Assembly: GCA_030522415.1 (NCBI GenBank)
Contig: CM060127.1
Span: 15,891,314 to 15,955,313 of the forward strand
Direction: 5' to 3'
Origin: Channallabes apus
Lineage: Eukaryota > Chordata > Actinopteri > Siluriformes > Clariidae
DNA length: 64,000 bases
The notes below the pieces were generated by a model. The model had not been told where the DNA came from and made no database searches. It saw nothing but the letters and a program-made list of their open reading frames with translations. The translations under genes were made by a program, and so were the position numbers. Below are positions 9,765-20,599 of the stretch, piece by piece (position 1 is the stretch's first letter; each line of letters starts with the position of its first letter).

Positions 9765-10088
9765 CTGTGTTCAGGGTTACGGGGGGCCTGGAGCCTATCC
9801 CAGGAGGCTTAGAGCATGAGGCAGGGTACATCCTGGACAGGGTGGCAATCCATCACAGGACACACACATATACACTCACTTACACACTATGAGCAATTTG
9901 AGAATGCCAATTAGCCTAACCTGCAGGTCTTTGGACTGTGAGAGGAAACCGGAGTACCCGGAGGAAATCCACCAAGCACGGGTAGAACATGAAAACTCAA
10001 TGCACACAGAGAGACAGGAAATGAGCCTGGAATCGAACACAGACCTTGGAGGTGCAAGGCGACAGTGCTAACCAGTTCACTGCTAACC
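9765..10088 (-). repeat. Fish tRNA-headed SINE (Mermaid-like), copy 1
   Basis: The minus strand reads from the tRNA-like head (GTTAGCACTGTCGCCTTGCA, here slightly changed, near 10070) through GGTACTCCGGTTTCCTCTCA and CAGGTTAGGCTAATTGGCAT to GGATAGGCTCCAGGCCCCCC. Six more copies occur in the window in both orientations. The LTR boundary falls in its 3' tail, so the gypsy element probably inserted into this SINE. Confidence 0.75.
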
Positions 10089-11275
10089 TCTTCCGTCTGC
10101 CTTAAGTGACAGACAGAATTTATTTATTTATTGTTTTGGTATATCATATGGAAACTGATAAATGAACATTATTGTACGAATAAACTATATACATAACATA
10201 AATACATCTGTTTTTATATTACGTTTGGCATTAAAATTGCAACTTTAATGCAAATGATTCAGTCGTCGTCGTCGTCCCCCACACAAAAAAAAAAAAGATT
10301 TCTGAAAATGCTGGACTGTGTGTGGCATTCTCTTTATGTTCCCAGGGGAAATCTGTTTAAATCATAAAGTATACAAACATGGAAACCAGAACTGAAAATT
10401 AATCAAAATTGAAACATCAAACATATGGTCTTTTGTTTTCAGTTTCATAGTCTTTCCATTTTAAAGAACTTTTCCGAATTGAAGCCTTTCTGACGTTGAT
10501 CAACAGTTTCTGAATGAATCTAACAAGCATTTCCTTTCCATTATACACTCCATTTCCTGGAAAAGATTTTTAAGATGGTTGGAGTGGTGTTGTGTAGATT
10601 GACCACACAGCAGTATGCCGTCATGTCACATGATTTCTGAAAATAACTTTTACACAGGGTGTACAAGTCACAGGAAAGTTTTCAATTACATTCTGTACAC
10701 TACAGGAAAACAGCTTTTACCTCATCTGGCACACGGCTTCCAAAGACTTTCCAAAGGACGAAGGTTTACAAGGCTTTTCTTCCTGGATAGAAATGTTTTA
10801 CCTAACAGGAAGCTCCTCCTGATACTCCATAGATATATAGATCGGAATAATACAATAATTCAGGGAATTCCTGCATTACTCATTAGGCCTGTATTGAAAA
10901 TACACAACGGGTGCTACAGAATTGACATTCTGACATTCTTTAAACTGCACTATGATTAAAAAAAAAAGAAAGAAAAGAAAACAGTAGCCCCCTCCTCCTC
11001 TCCTCTATCGTCTTACTTAAGCCATGATTCTTTTTAAAGGTAAAGTGCAGGTTTTGTATTGATTTTTTATTTAAAAAATTTATATGAATATTTGTGGGTT
11101 GTGGAACCAATCATCAGAGTTTCCATTATTTCATATGAGGGAATTTTGATATACAAGTGCTTTGATATACTTCTTTGAAGACATTACAGATCATCTTTAT
11201 AATTACAGTTAACAGCATGTTTTATGCTTAAATGAGACCAAAAATAAGCTTATTAGTTGTGAAATGTGTCAGAAT
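10089..11275. other. AT-rich stretch without recognisable gene
   Basis: I see no exon structure, conserved frame or transposon terminus here. A short GTC repeat (gtcgtcgtcgtcgtc) lies near 10263. The open frame at 10615-10959 has no domain or coding character that I recognise. Confidence 0.5.
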
Positions 11276-11700
11276 GTTCAACAACAAAAAGGGACTGCAT
11301 ACAAGAACAAAGCACAGTACACACCACTATAAAAGCCCCTGATACTCCACTGTGAAATATGAAGGTGTATGTTCTGTGGCTGTTAATTTAGGGGCTCTTG
11401 TAAAGATTGATGACACCAAAAATACTGCACTGTGTAAATGTACTGTATTTTAAAAAAATCATGGATAATCCTGGTTGCCTCTGAGAGCAGATTCAGCTTT
11501 TGGCCTATAGGTACAGCTTTTAAAGACGATCAGCCAAGTAACCCCAGGAGTCAACACAGAAATGGCTGTATAAACACAGAAATGGCTGGAAAAACCCCAA
11601 GCAAATCACCATTTTGCAATAGCTCTGAATATGTTGATTTAAACCCCACTAAACCCCTTGGTCTGAAGAAGAGGGAAGTTCACACACACAGGAAACTGAA
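11276..11700 (+). pseudogene. Tc1-like transposase relic
   Basis: Scattered but ordered matches to a Tc1-type transposase gene are visible at the DNA level: CACTGTGAAATATGAAGGTG, then GGGGCTCTTGTAAAGATTGA, then GGACAATGA-like text degraded to agacgatcagccaagtaacc, then TCAACACAGAAATGGCTG. Reading frames are destroyed. No inverted ends were identified. Confidence 0.4.
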
Positions 11701-11881
11701 AACATGAAGGAGTATAAAATGCTATAGCCAGACACTCAGCGCTGTTATTCTCTCCTGAGGGTATATTACCAAATTGTGGGAGAGACGAAAATTTGGAAAG
11801 CAGTGTTTTATGAGATTGGGATTCAATTATTTGTTACATGTACTTTACAGCACACTTAAAAGCTATCCCCCAACCTTATGC

Positions 11882-12239
11882 TGTCACGAACTAACTCAAT
11901 GACTACCAGAAAGAAGTAGCTTTAGCAGTTAGCCCTGTAGCGTGAATGGTAAACCCAAACGCGGATGGACACGAGCGGGCAGGATAATCACGCGATTTGC
12001 TATAAGGACTCTCAAAGTGAATGAGCAAATCTAACCCGCGTCCTATAAACACACGCTCAGTGTGAAAGCAAACCCAAGGAAGTGAGTACTCACGTGAACG
12101 GGAACGATACCGAGATAGCATGGGCAAAACTCAATGACAGAGCGGTATGCGGCGCCATCTTGTTTCCTTTTATGCTTTCAGGTTTGCGACCGTCTTACTT
12201 CCGGGTCCTAGTGCCGGTCGCGGCTGAGTGCGCATTACA
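11882..12239 (-). repeat. 3' LTR of the deleted chromovirus
   Basis: It starts TGTCACGAAC and ends GCGCATTACA on the plus strand. It matches 14611-14979 over its whole length, lacking 11 bases near 12027. Confidence 0.9.
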
Positions 12240-13067
12240 GTACCCCCCTGTCCAGGACCGACTCCGGACGGTCCAGGGGTGGAGGATACCCGGTGACGGT
12301 AGTCCCTAATGAGCCCGGGGTCGAGGATGGAGCGTGCTGGGACCCAGGACCGAGGGCGCGAGTCGAGGATCCGTCGCACGGTGTAAGCGGGACCACCGTC
12401 AATGATACGGGGGGGAGGAGCAGGGGGGGTGGGTGGAACCATGGGTGAGGTGATGAATGGTTTTAGCTGGGAGGTGTGGAAGACAGGGTGGATCCAGAGC
12501 GCCGCAGGCAGCTGGAGCCGGTAGGTGACAGGGTTGACCCTTAAGGGTGATGCGATACGGTCCACTGAATCTCGGTGACAGCTTCCGTGACTCTGTGTGC
12601 AGGTGGAGGTTCTTGGTAGATAGCCATACCTTGTCACCTACGTGGTACAACTGTCCCGGAGTGTGCCGGCGGCGGTGTTGAGTCACATAGTTGGTGTTGG
12701 TGCGTTGGATGGCAAGGTTGGCTTGGTGCCATAGCCGCCGGCACCGGCGAACCAACTGTTGGGCCAATGGTATGTCAACCTCCGGTTCTTGGTGGGTGAA
12801 CATCGGAGGTTGGAAACCATAGCATACCTCAAATGGGCTCAGGTTGGTAGCTGAGGACACGTGGAGATTGTGAGACAACTCAGCCCATTTGAGGTAGCGG
12901 GCCCAGGAGCGTTGACGATCCGACACAAAACACCTCAGGTAACGCTCCAGCTGTTGGTTGGTTTGCTCCGTCTGACCATTCGTCTGGGGGTGGTAACCAG
13001 AAGACCTGGCTGGAGTTTGATGGCTAGGTCGTATGGACGGTGAGGTGGCAGGTGGTTGGCCCGGCAT
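12240..13067 (-). pseudogene. Integrase C-terminal part and shortened chromodomain
   Basis: The minus strand reads [20 protein letters not shown], containing the third acidic residue of the DDE triad, then [20 protein letters not shown], the [11 protein letters not shown] motif and [11 protein letters not shown]. After a frameshift it reads [20 protein letters not shown] and SWVPARSILDP. The central chromodomain strand (the [11 protein letters not shown] part of the intact element) is deleted, so histone-guided targeting would be lost. The first two catalytic aspartates are absent. Confidence 0.8.
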
Positions 13068-13520
13068 TTACAAAACACCTCAGCCAGGACCCGATAAGGT
13101 GGAGGAATGGCGTGGATGTCGATGTCGGGGGCCTCGGACTCCCTGGAACACGTCCCAGCCTGGGCCCGTAGGCATAAGTCGGTGCAGGTCGGCCCCCACT
13201 GAAGGATCCGGCTTTGTGTCCAGGAAATCAGGGGGTCGTGTCGGAGTAGCCAGGGGTATCCAAGGATGAGAGGTGGAGAGGAAATGGGGGTGAGGTGGAA
13301 TTGTATTAGTTCTTGGTGCTGGCCGAGGATGAGAGTGATGGGTTGGGTCTGCTGGGTGATGGGGCTAGATGAGAGGGGCCGCCCGTCGACAGAGGTGATT
13401 CTCATTGGCTGGGATAAAGCCTCAATTTTTACCCCCAACCCTTTGGCGTATGTAGAGTCAATGAAGTTACCCGCGGCACTGGAATCGATGAACGCGGTAC
13501 TTCGGACCCGCTAGTGGCCA
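13068..13520 (-). pseudogene. Protease and RT-linker fragment of the deleted chromovirus
   Basis: The minus strand reads STAFIDSSAAGNFIDSTYAK, the protease active site, in which the catalytic DSG triad has become DSS. It continues through LILGYPWLLRHDPLISW to [14 protein letters not shown], which is the hinge just before RT. At about 13010-13070 the sequence jumps in another frame to integrase text, marking the deletion join. The intact element retains LIDSGSDRN at the same place. Confidence 0.75.
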
Positions 13521-13629
13521 AGGTGGAGAGTTACCTGGACCGTCAGTCGAGAAGTGGTGGTTTCGGTAGTGGCAGAGAGATGGATGGTGAGTCTCTCCTG
13601 TCGTTCACCGGGGTTGGCCGTTTCCTGGA

Positions 13630-14608
13630 CGGGATGGACAGGTCGCTCGGTGGTGCGCCGCTGAGTCACAGTAGGCGCACAATCCCTCGCGGTAACGCCT
13701 CTCGCGTTCCGCCACGGTCAGGGAGGCGCGCCCTACTTGCATGGGTTCCCCAGCTCTGGTGTCAACCACGGCAGGGGGTGGAGATCCGACACGTCCGGTG
13801 AAGGCGGTGGTGACGGTGGGTGGTGGTCTTGGTGCAGTGTAGGCATAGGTGGGAGCTGGCGGCAGGGTTCGAGGTGCTGGCTTCGGACGGGAGAGGAGGC
13901 GCTGGTCAATACAGAGGGCTAGCTGGATCAGCCCCTCTAGTGTGGCTGGGAGCTCTCGTCCGGCTAGCTCGTCCTTAATGCGGGTAGCCAGTCCCTCGAA
14001 GTAGGATGTCCTGAGGGCTGCGTCTCCCCACAGTGTACCGGCTCACGGACAATCCTCCCTGCCGCAGATGGTAGTGTTTTGTGTCGGTCTCCACCTCGCC
14101 CGCAGGATGTTCAAATGTCAATTTTAGCTGACGGGTGAACTCGTTGTACGAGTGAGCGGTGTCGGTGTCAGCGTGCAGGACTGCCGTGGCCCACTCTGCT
14201 GCCTGCCCTGATAGCAACGAGACAAGTAGTGCAATGCGCAGCCGGTCGGTGGAGTATTTGGTGGCATTAAACTCAAACACCAGTTCCAGCGATGTTAGAA
14301 ACACACTGCATTTCCCATCCGTGCCATCCCATTTATCCGGGAGTGCTAAAAAAACACCAGGGGGGGGGGGGATTGGTGCGGGGCCGCGGCGGCGGGCGGA
14401 CCGCTAGCCATGCCATCAACAGCCGCCCGGAGGCTCGTGTTCTCCCGCTTAAGCTCCGCAACCTCGTGGCGCAGGGCACGACGTCTTGGACACTCCGGCG
14501 CAGAGTATCGAGCTCCCCGGTTAGCTTGTTGATAAGCACAGCATGCTGGTCAACCACATCGCATAGGCGCGCGTGATCCGCTGGGTTTACTGCGCGAGGC
14601 TCTGTCAT
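13630..14608 (-). pseudogene. gag of the deleted chromovirus
   Basis: From ATG at 14608 the minus strand reads MTEPRAVNPADHARLCDVVD, a coiled-coil-like N-terminus, then in shifted frames TSLELVFEFNATKYSTDRLR and ALLVSLLSGQAAEWATAV (capsid), then [14 protein letters not shown] at about 13695-13650, a CX2CX4HX4C RNA-binding knuckle. A G-rich run at 14362-14371 and other frameshifts break the frame. The order and motifs match Gag of the intact element at 34323-38516. Confidence 0.75.
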
Positions 14609-14609
14609 T
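14599..14609 (-). promoter_or_regulatory. Self-priming primer-binding site overlapping the gag start codon
   Basis: The minus strand AATGACAGAGC begins one base inside the LTR and is the exact reverse complement of GCTCTGTCATT at the predicted RNA 5' end. It includes the gag ATG at 14608-14606. No tRNA-type TGG site is present. This fits the self-primed reverse transcription known for the Tf1/sushi group. Confidence 0.7.
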
Positions 14610-14610
14610 C

Positions 14611-14979
14611 TGTCACGAACTAACCCAATGACGACCAGAAAGACGTAGCTTTAGCAGTTAGCCCTGTAGCGTGAATGGTAAACCCAAACGCGGATGGACA
14701 CGAGCGGGCAGGATAATCACGCGATTTGCTATAAGGACTCTCAAAGTGAATGAGCAAAGGAAAGGCACAATCTAACCCGCGTCCTATAAACACACACTCA
14801 GTCTGAAAGCAAACCCAAGAAAGTGAGTACTCACGTGAACAGGAACGATACCGAGATAGCATGGGCAAAACTCAATGACAGAGCGATGTGCGGCCCATCT
14901 TGTTTCCTTTTATGCTTTCAGGTTTGCTACCGTCTTACTTCCGGGTCCTAGTGCCGGTCGCGGCTGAGTGCGCATGACA
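14611..14979 (-). repeat. 5' LTR of the deleted chromovirus, with promoter
   Basis: This is the upstream LTR for minus-strand transcription. A TATA-like CATAAAAGG on the minus strand (14914-14906) lies 29-30 bp before GCTCTGTCATT (14884-14874), the predicted transcript start. These 11 bases are complementary to the primer-binding site just inside the LTR. Confidence 0.85.
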
Positions 14980-14984
14980 TATGC

Positions 14985-15664
14985 TCAGCCATACAGAGCT
15001 TTAACCATTTGAGCCAAGCTGCCCCTTTTATAAGAATAAACATATCTCTGTACATTTTTTGTGAACAACAATACTTTGTGAATAACAATACTTTAGCAAC
15101 TTTTCTTATAACCTCTATTACTACCCAAAAAATTCACTGAAATACCCAAAGAGTTTTCAAACCATTCTCCAAACCCACATTCTCCAAAACAATCTCCAAC
15201 ACAACATACTGTAAGACTTAACACTCTGAGTTGCTTTCTCACTACCCACCACATTGCTCATATGGCACACTTGCACATTTCAAAACACCACAAAACTGCG
15301 AAACACACATTAAACACATTCACACAGTAAACATGGCCCACTTGCACATTTTGCACCCCCCAAAACTGTAAACATTGAACTGCAACCTTGCACACTATTC
15401 TGCCCATTTTCAACTCTTCTATATTTCATTTTATTATATTTTATTATTTTATTATATTTTTTGTTTATATTTTTTCATCATTTTATTGTTTGTACATAAT
15501 GCATATTTAAAAGTTCTTTACAGCTAAAGTTTATTTCCATATTTCTAAATATTTCTACTTCATAAAATTCTCTTAATTTACACACTGAAACTTTCTCTTT
15601 GAAATTTCACTTCATATCTTACTGTGTATGACTGTGTATGTGGCAAATAAAATTTGAATTTGAA
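14985..15664 (+). repeat. AT-rich 3' UTR-like sequence ending in a LINE-type tail
   Basis: The stretch is repetitive and C/A-rich, then T-rich, and ends GTGGCAAATAAAATTTGAATTTGAA, a polyadenylation-like signal followed by short TTTGAA repeats. That is the style of Rex1/CR1 3' ends in fish. No coding part remains. Confidence 0.4.
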
Positions 15665-15835
15665 ACTGATTTCATTGAAAGTAGGCAAATTTTTATGGCT
15701 CAAATGAATGTTTGGTTCAATTTCAGGGTTTATATTACAGAATGTAAAAGTTGCTTTACTTCCCAGGGAGACCTCTGTTTCATGTCTTATGTCTGTGTTT
15801 CCTTCTGGCTATTTATTTTAGTTATGCTGTGAGTC

Positions 15836-16290
15836 AGTTCTGCCAGAGTCCCAGATGCACTCTGCACCAAATATCCAGTCACCTTATACTGTACATGTGA
15901 CTGCGACAATCTGTTATCTCTTTTCTCTGCAGTCACTCAATAGATCAGGTATGAAATTCTTACAGTTTTGTACCTGTGTCTCCAATAATGAAAGTGGACT
16001 CCATATAACTTACAGACTTGTCCTGTTATATTGAACATCCCACTCAGCCTCCCACTCAGGCTGACTAAAATCAATCCTTGCTATCTGTTATCACTTATAT
16101 GAGGATGTGTTCCCCGTTGAATCTGCTTCCTCTAAAGGTTTCCTTCTATTATCTTCCTGGGGGGTTTTCCTTGCCACTGTCGCCCTTGGCTTGCTCTTCA
16201 AAGACAATCAGATAATTTAGATTTTTTTTTTACATATTTTCTTATACATTTCATACTCACTTCCCAATTTTTTTTTCATCTTGTAAACCT
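15836..16290 (+). repeat. L2 3' UTR fragment
   Basis: It shares ordered blocks with the 3' UTRs at 3760-3870 and 27455-27570: CTATCTGTTATC, GAGGATGTGTTCCCCGTTGA, CTCTAAAGGTTTCC and CCTTGCCACTGTCGCCC. The coding part and the tandem tail are absent. Confidence 0.7.
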
Positions 16291-16639
16291 GCTTCTGCCC
16301 GCCAAAACCCACATTCAGAACCAGTAACTGAAGCGCTTTCAGCAAGAAAAAAATATCTGATAATGTTATGTTTTTTGGAATTATCTGATATTCCAAAGCA
16401 GAATAAGTGGAATCCCTGCCAAGCTGGGACTCTGGCAGGACTGACTATGAAAGCAAAACTAAAAGAGAGAACAAAAAGTGTATCAAACGTTTTTCAGGCA
16501 TGTTTGTGACCTTCATGGATTATTCTCCTCACCGTTGTCCACTAAGGTCTGCAGCTCTGCCAGTAGTGGTTATTTAGTTCCTCCAGGATCTGAAGGATAT
16601 GTGCTGATAGAGCAAAATAACTGGTCAAATAAATTGTAT

Positions 16640-16812
16640 TGAATCAATATCACACAATTAAAAGGGAATGCTGTTGTACTGAATATCAGCACAACTGTGA
16701 TATCTTCATTACTCATGCTGCACCCTCATGCCTACAACTAGAGTATATCACAGGCGTGCTGATGTTCAGTACAACAGCATGACCTCTCTTCTTGTGATAT
16801 TGCTTCATTATA
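16640..16812. repeat. Palindromic MITE-like inverted repeat
   Basis: Arms at about 16640-16703 and 16745-16812 are complementary, for example CTGTTGTACTGAATATCAGC against GCTGATGTTCAGTACAACAG, with an unrelated central loop of about 40 bp. The whole would fold into a long hairpin. No clear target duplication is visible, so the superfamily is unknown. Confidence 0.7.
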
Positions 16813-18280
16813 ACATTTGTAAATGATTTATCGTTTATAACATTGTGAAAAGACATAGTTAGCAATGGCTATCATATATTTAAACGTAATGATATCCTTG
16901 CTAAAATTGTATGTAATATATGTATTTACATAATTGTATGTATGTAAGAGAAAATAAAATTTTTACTTTAAGATTCTAAAGTAAAAGTATTGAGTTACTT
17001 TGATGATCAGCTTCTAGAAACTTCTCTGACCGCAGGCCAAAACAAGATGCAAAAAAGATACGACGCTGATGCAGATGACACTTATATTTATAAAGACATA
17101 AATATGCAGAAGTGTGGTGTTAAATAGCTAATGGTCTCAGACAGTTAACCTTTAAATTGGAGAAATTTGACGGACTACTTCTTGGAGCTGTAGCTACACG
17201 GCAACCCATTAAAGAAAAGGTTCAAAAATGCGCTGCATTATGTTTGGGTTGCTTTAGTTTGAAAGTGTGTCATAACCGATTCAATCAAGTTTTCTCTTAT
17301 TTCAGTGTGATAAGAAATGAATGAATTGCTGCAAGAGTCTTTGATGAAAGTATTTTGTAACTGTATATTGTGTTTTTCTTCTGTGTTACATCAGCATATG
17401 TTTACAGCTGTTTAGATCTTTGTCAGTGCTGTTATGGTGAGTTTGCTTCTGCTTCTCTGTGTTTACCATTTGGCTGAAACGCAGTGTTTGGTCACTCTTG
17501 CTGCTTTTCGTCTTTATCACATCAGTTCCATGTCTGTGTCTCTGGTGAACCACCAAACCATAAATCTCACTTTGTAGCATATGCTTTTTTGTATTAAAAG
17601 TATATATACTTTTTATTAAATTTTTTTATTTATTGTATTTTGTTTTCTGTTTTCCCCAGAGTGAAGGGACTTTCCTTTTTTTTGCCTGTAGAGGGGGGTG
17701 TTAGGGGGAAATTTCCCATGAGCCCAGGCAGAAAGCCGGGTTCTTACCAGAAACCATGTGACATCTCAGCAAGCTCGCTTTTGTGTGCCCAATTGTCTGC
17801 AGGACCATGCCTGACCACACTAAGGCTATTAAAATCACCAAGGAAAAAAACTGAAGCATGTCATTTCAAGAATGCGCCGAAAAAGCTGAAGGATCAGTAG
17901 GTTTCATTTTCAGTGAACCCACATGGGGATTATGGGTAGGATAAAACATAAAAGTGATGACTGGTACAGTAGGTTTTACATAGTTTCGATCTTTCTGTTA
18001 CACTGATAAGCACATCTGTGGCCAGCTAAGATGATAATGAAAGCCCTACCGTCATTTGAGTGTATCAGAAAATCAAGTGACATATTTTTCCTGCATGAAA
18101 ATGTACGGGGGTTGTTGGGAAATTACAGTACACTATTTTTCAAAGATATGCTATTGCAGAATAGCTGTCAAGATAAATTGTTATGTTTTGAGAGAAGGAA
18201 ATAACTATGTATTATATCTATGCAACACCAAAATGATAAACATTTAAGGTTGTGTTTAAATCATAAAGCTAAGTCAAACT
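16813..18280. other. AT-rich stretch without recognisable gene
   Basis: No conserved coding frame, RNA gene or transposon end was recognised. Open frames such as the one at 17640-17900 show no domain. Confidence 0.5.
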
Positions 18281-18472
18281 GTGACAGAAGGGTACAACAG
18301 GATACTGAAGAGGATGGAGAAAGTTATAAAGTTGAACAGATGTATGCCGATGAGCAATAACATCTGGGAGATTTGTCCAAAACATTCCATGGATGCTCAA
18401 ACGGATTGGGATCTTCACGCCTACACTGTGGCATACAATTTATTTCTGTGGGATCAGACAGGTATATTCTGA
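18281..18472 (+). pseudogene. Possible LTR-retrotransposon integrase relic
   Basis: The frame reads MTEGYNRILKRMEKVIKLN and later QTDWDLHAYTVAYN. This resembles the integrase sequence G-x-x-E-R-F-N-R-x-L ... DWD-x-x-L-x-x-V-x-x-AYN of BEL/gypsy elements. The resemblance is short and the frame is isolated, so this is a tentative call. Confidence 0.25.
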
Positions 18473-18715
18473 CACCACCTCAATTTATCATTAATTAGAC
18501 TTTTCATTTTTCTTTTTAAATAAATACCATGTCATGATAAATGACTATTTATAATTGTATTAAATGATATGAATCACAGTTAAAACTGTCATTCCTTTCC
18601 CATCCTCTTTTTTCTCTGTCTCATGAAGGGAGTAAGACACCTTACAGAAAACTTCATCATAACCATTTTACATAATTTATTTATTTATTTATTTATTTAT
18701 TTATTATAAGCCTTA

Positions 18716-19347
18716 ATGATGTGTGTGAATGAGAGGAACCCAAGAGTAACGGTGAGACTACAGGGAGCAGAGGTAAAGAAGGTGCAGGACTTTAAGCACT
18801 TAGGGTCAACAGTCCAGAGCAACGGAGAGTGTGGAAAGGAGGTGAAGAGGCGGGTACAGGCAGGTTGGAATGGGTGGTTTCAGGTGTGTTGTGCGATAAA
18901 AGAGTATCGGCGAGAATGAAAGGAAAGGTGTACAGGACAGTGGTGAGACCAGCGATGCTCTACGGCTTAGAGACAGTGGCACTGAAGAAAAGACAGGAGG
19001 CAGAGCTAGAGGTAGCAGAGCTGAAGATGTTGAGGTTCTCCTTGGGAGTGACAAGGATGGATAGGATCAAGAATGAGTTCTTCAGAGGGACAACCCATGT
19101 TAGATGTTTTGGAGATAAAGTCAGAGAGGCCAGATTGAGGTGGTTTGGACATGTTCAGAGGAGAGATGGTGAATATATCGGTAGAAGGATGCTGAGGTTG
19201 GAACTGCCAGGCAGGAGGTCTAGAGGAAGACCAAAGAGGAGATTTATGGATGCAGTGAGAGAGGACATGAAGTTAGTTGGTGTGAGAGAAGAGGATGCAG
19301 AGGATAGGGTTAGATGGAGGCAGATGATTCGCTGTGGCGACCCCTGA
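18716..19347 (+). pseudogene. RTE reverse transcriptase C-terminal domain
   Basis: The first frame reads VKKVQDFKHLGSTVQSNGEC. The second reads MKGKVYRTVVRPAMLYGLET and EARLRWFGHVQRRDGEYIGR and ends RWRQMIRCGDP before a stop. This is the characteristic RTE/BovB C-terminus after the RT thumb. The catalytic part is absent, so it is inert. Confidence 0.8.
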
Positions 19348-19376
19348 AAGGGAACAGCCGAAAGACAAAGAAGAAG
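18721..19376 (+). mobile_element. RTE-clade LINE, 5' truncated, with 18-bp target duplication
   Basis: A 656-bp 3' fragment is flanked by perfect 18-bp direct repeats (18703-18720 and 19377-19394, beginning ATTATAAGCC). It ends in AAAGAAGAAG-type short A-rich repeats. The coding part has two overlapping frames with one frameshift near 18890. The long duplication is proof of target-primed insertion. Confidence 0.85.
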
Positions 19377-19394
19377 ATTATAAGCCTTAATGAT

Positions 19395-20326
19395 CTGGCA
19401 TATAAGTCCCTCTGTTTGCTGTTTATACTGGAATTATGACCTATAAGAGGAATGGGTTAATATAAATCAAAGATTTTCAGTTGCATTACTGGCATAACTT
19501 CTGCTACAGAATATGAATTAGCACCATGAGGGAAATTCAATTCAGAAATTCATCAGGACTGTTTTCCTTTGCATGGGGTATATAAACTTTTGCACTCAAT
19601 TATGGAAAGAGCAGATCAGTTAGAATGTCTTAAATGTGTGAAATGTTGTGGTGAAAATGTTCTCAAGCTCAGGAGACAAGTTTTGTGTTCTTTTAGAATC
19701 GTACCAAGGCCATTATTTTGCTAACTCTCACAGAAGAACACTCCAGAGCTTTGGTTACCGAAACTATGAAGTAATATAAATAATGAAGGACTGATAATTT
19801 TTTTTTTGTTGAACATTGCTGGAAGTGGAGACACAACTCAGAAACTGGATCGAAATTGTCCTTATCAGTGACACACATGGATCACAATCTGTCCTTGAGC
19901 TCCAAATACAGTATGCAGCTTTTTTCACCCTGTCACATGCGCGTCCCAACCCCTCTCCAATCTACTGTAAATGACACGTTGTTTAGAAGGCTCACTCTAG
20001 TGTGTGTTTAATATGATGAAAACGCCTGACCTTGATTTGTCTACAGTGTCCAGCTGTCTCAACACATTCTGTTCCCTGCAGTTCACAGCCTCCTAGTGTG
20101 GGGGTATTAGAAGAAAAACAAAGCTTGACTCACATTACTATAGCTCCAAGCATAAACCGGAGTAGCTTTTACCAACCACATGCAGAGATGTGTTTTTCTT
20201 GGGCTTTGGGTTTTGAATTTCATAATCATTGGTTTATAGTTGCATAGATGAACTGTACTCTCAAGTAAAGGCATGCATGCAAGAGTAAATGAACAAATAA
20301 TTGGAAAACACATTTTACACGCATTT
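19395..20326. other. AT-rich stretch without recognisable gene
   Basis: No feature was recognised on either strand. Short open frames lack similarity to any family known to me. Confidence 0.5.
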
Positions 20327-20495
20327 ATTCACTCATTCATTCAGGATCATGGGAAGGCTGTACCCTATCCAAGGCAACTCATGGCATAAGGCAGGGTACA
20401 CCCTGTGTGTGGTCTCAACCCATCACACGGTACAATTAGTCAAACTCAATCATAAACTACAGGCACTATGGAAATACCAATAAGCCACATGGGGG
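20327..20495 (-). repeat. Fish SINE (Mermaid-like), copy 2, decayed
   Basis: Minus-strand matches include the 3' half (GGGTGTACCCTGCCTTATGC near 20395 and GATGGGTTGAGACCACAC) and a degraded GGCTTATTGGTATTTCC near 20485. The tRNA head is lost. Confidence 0.5.
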
Positions 20496-20557
20496 GCAAC
20501 AACATAGCCAACCAGAAGCGGGGCACCAGGATGAGTTAGACAGGGCCAGAGGGCAGA

Positions 20558-20559
<2 letters not shown>

Positions 20560-20593
<34 letters not shown>

Positions 20594-20594
20594 T
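20560..20594. repeat. GT/GA microsatellite
   Basis: A short GTGTGTGT run passes into a pure GAGAGA run. Confidence 0.85.
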
Positions 20595-20599
20595 TAACA

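Larger units (their letters stand above)
11882..14979 (-). mobile_element. Sushi-like Ty3/gypsy chromovirus, internally deleted
   Basis: Two LTRs (11882-12239 and 14611-14979) enclose 2.37 kb and are flanked by a perfect 5-bp duplication TATGC (11877-11881 and 14980-14984). Read on the minus strand, the interior carries gag, a CCHC knuckle, protease, the first bases of the RT linker, then jumps directly to the integrase C-terminal third and a shortened chromodomain. RT, RNase H and the integrase core are absent, so the copy depends on a helper. LTR differences include an 11-bp indel near 14759 and about ten substitutions, so it is older than the copy at 33676. Confidence 0.9.

Noticed and set aside
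10615..10959. 114-codon open frame
   Set aside because: No domain, no splice context and AT-rich composition like its surroundings; probably chance.
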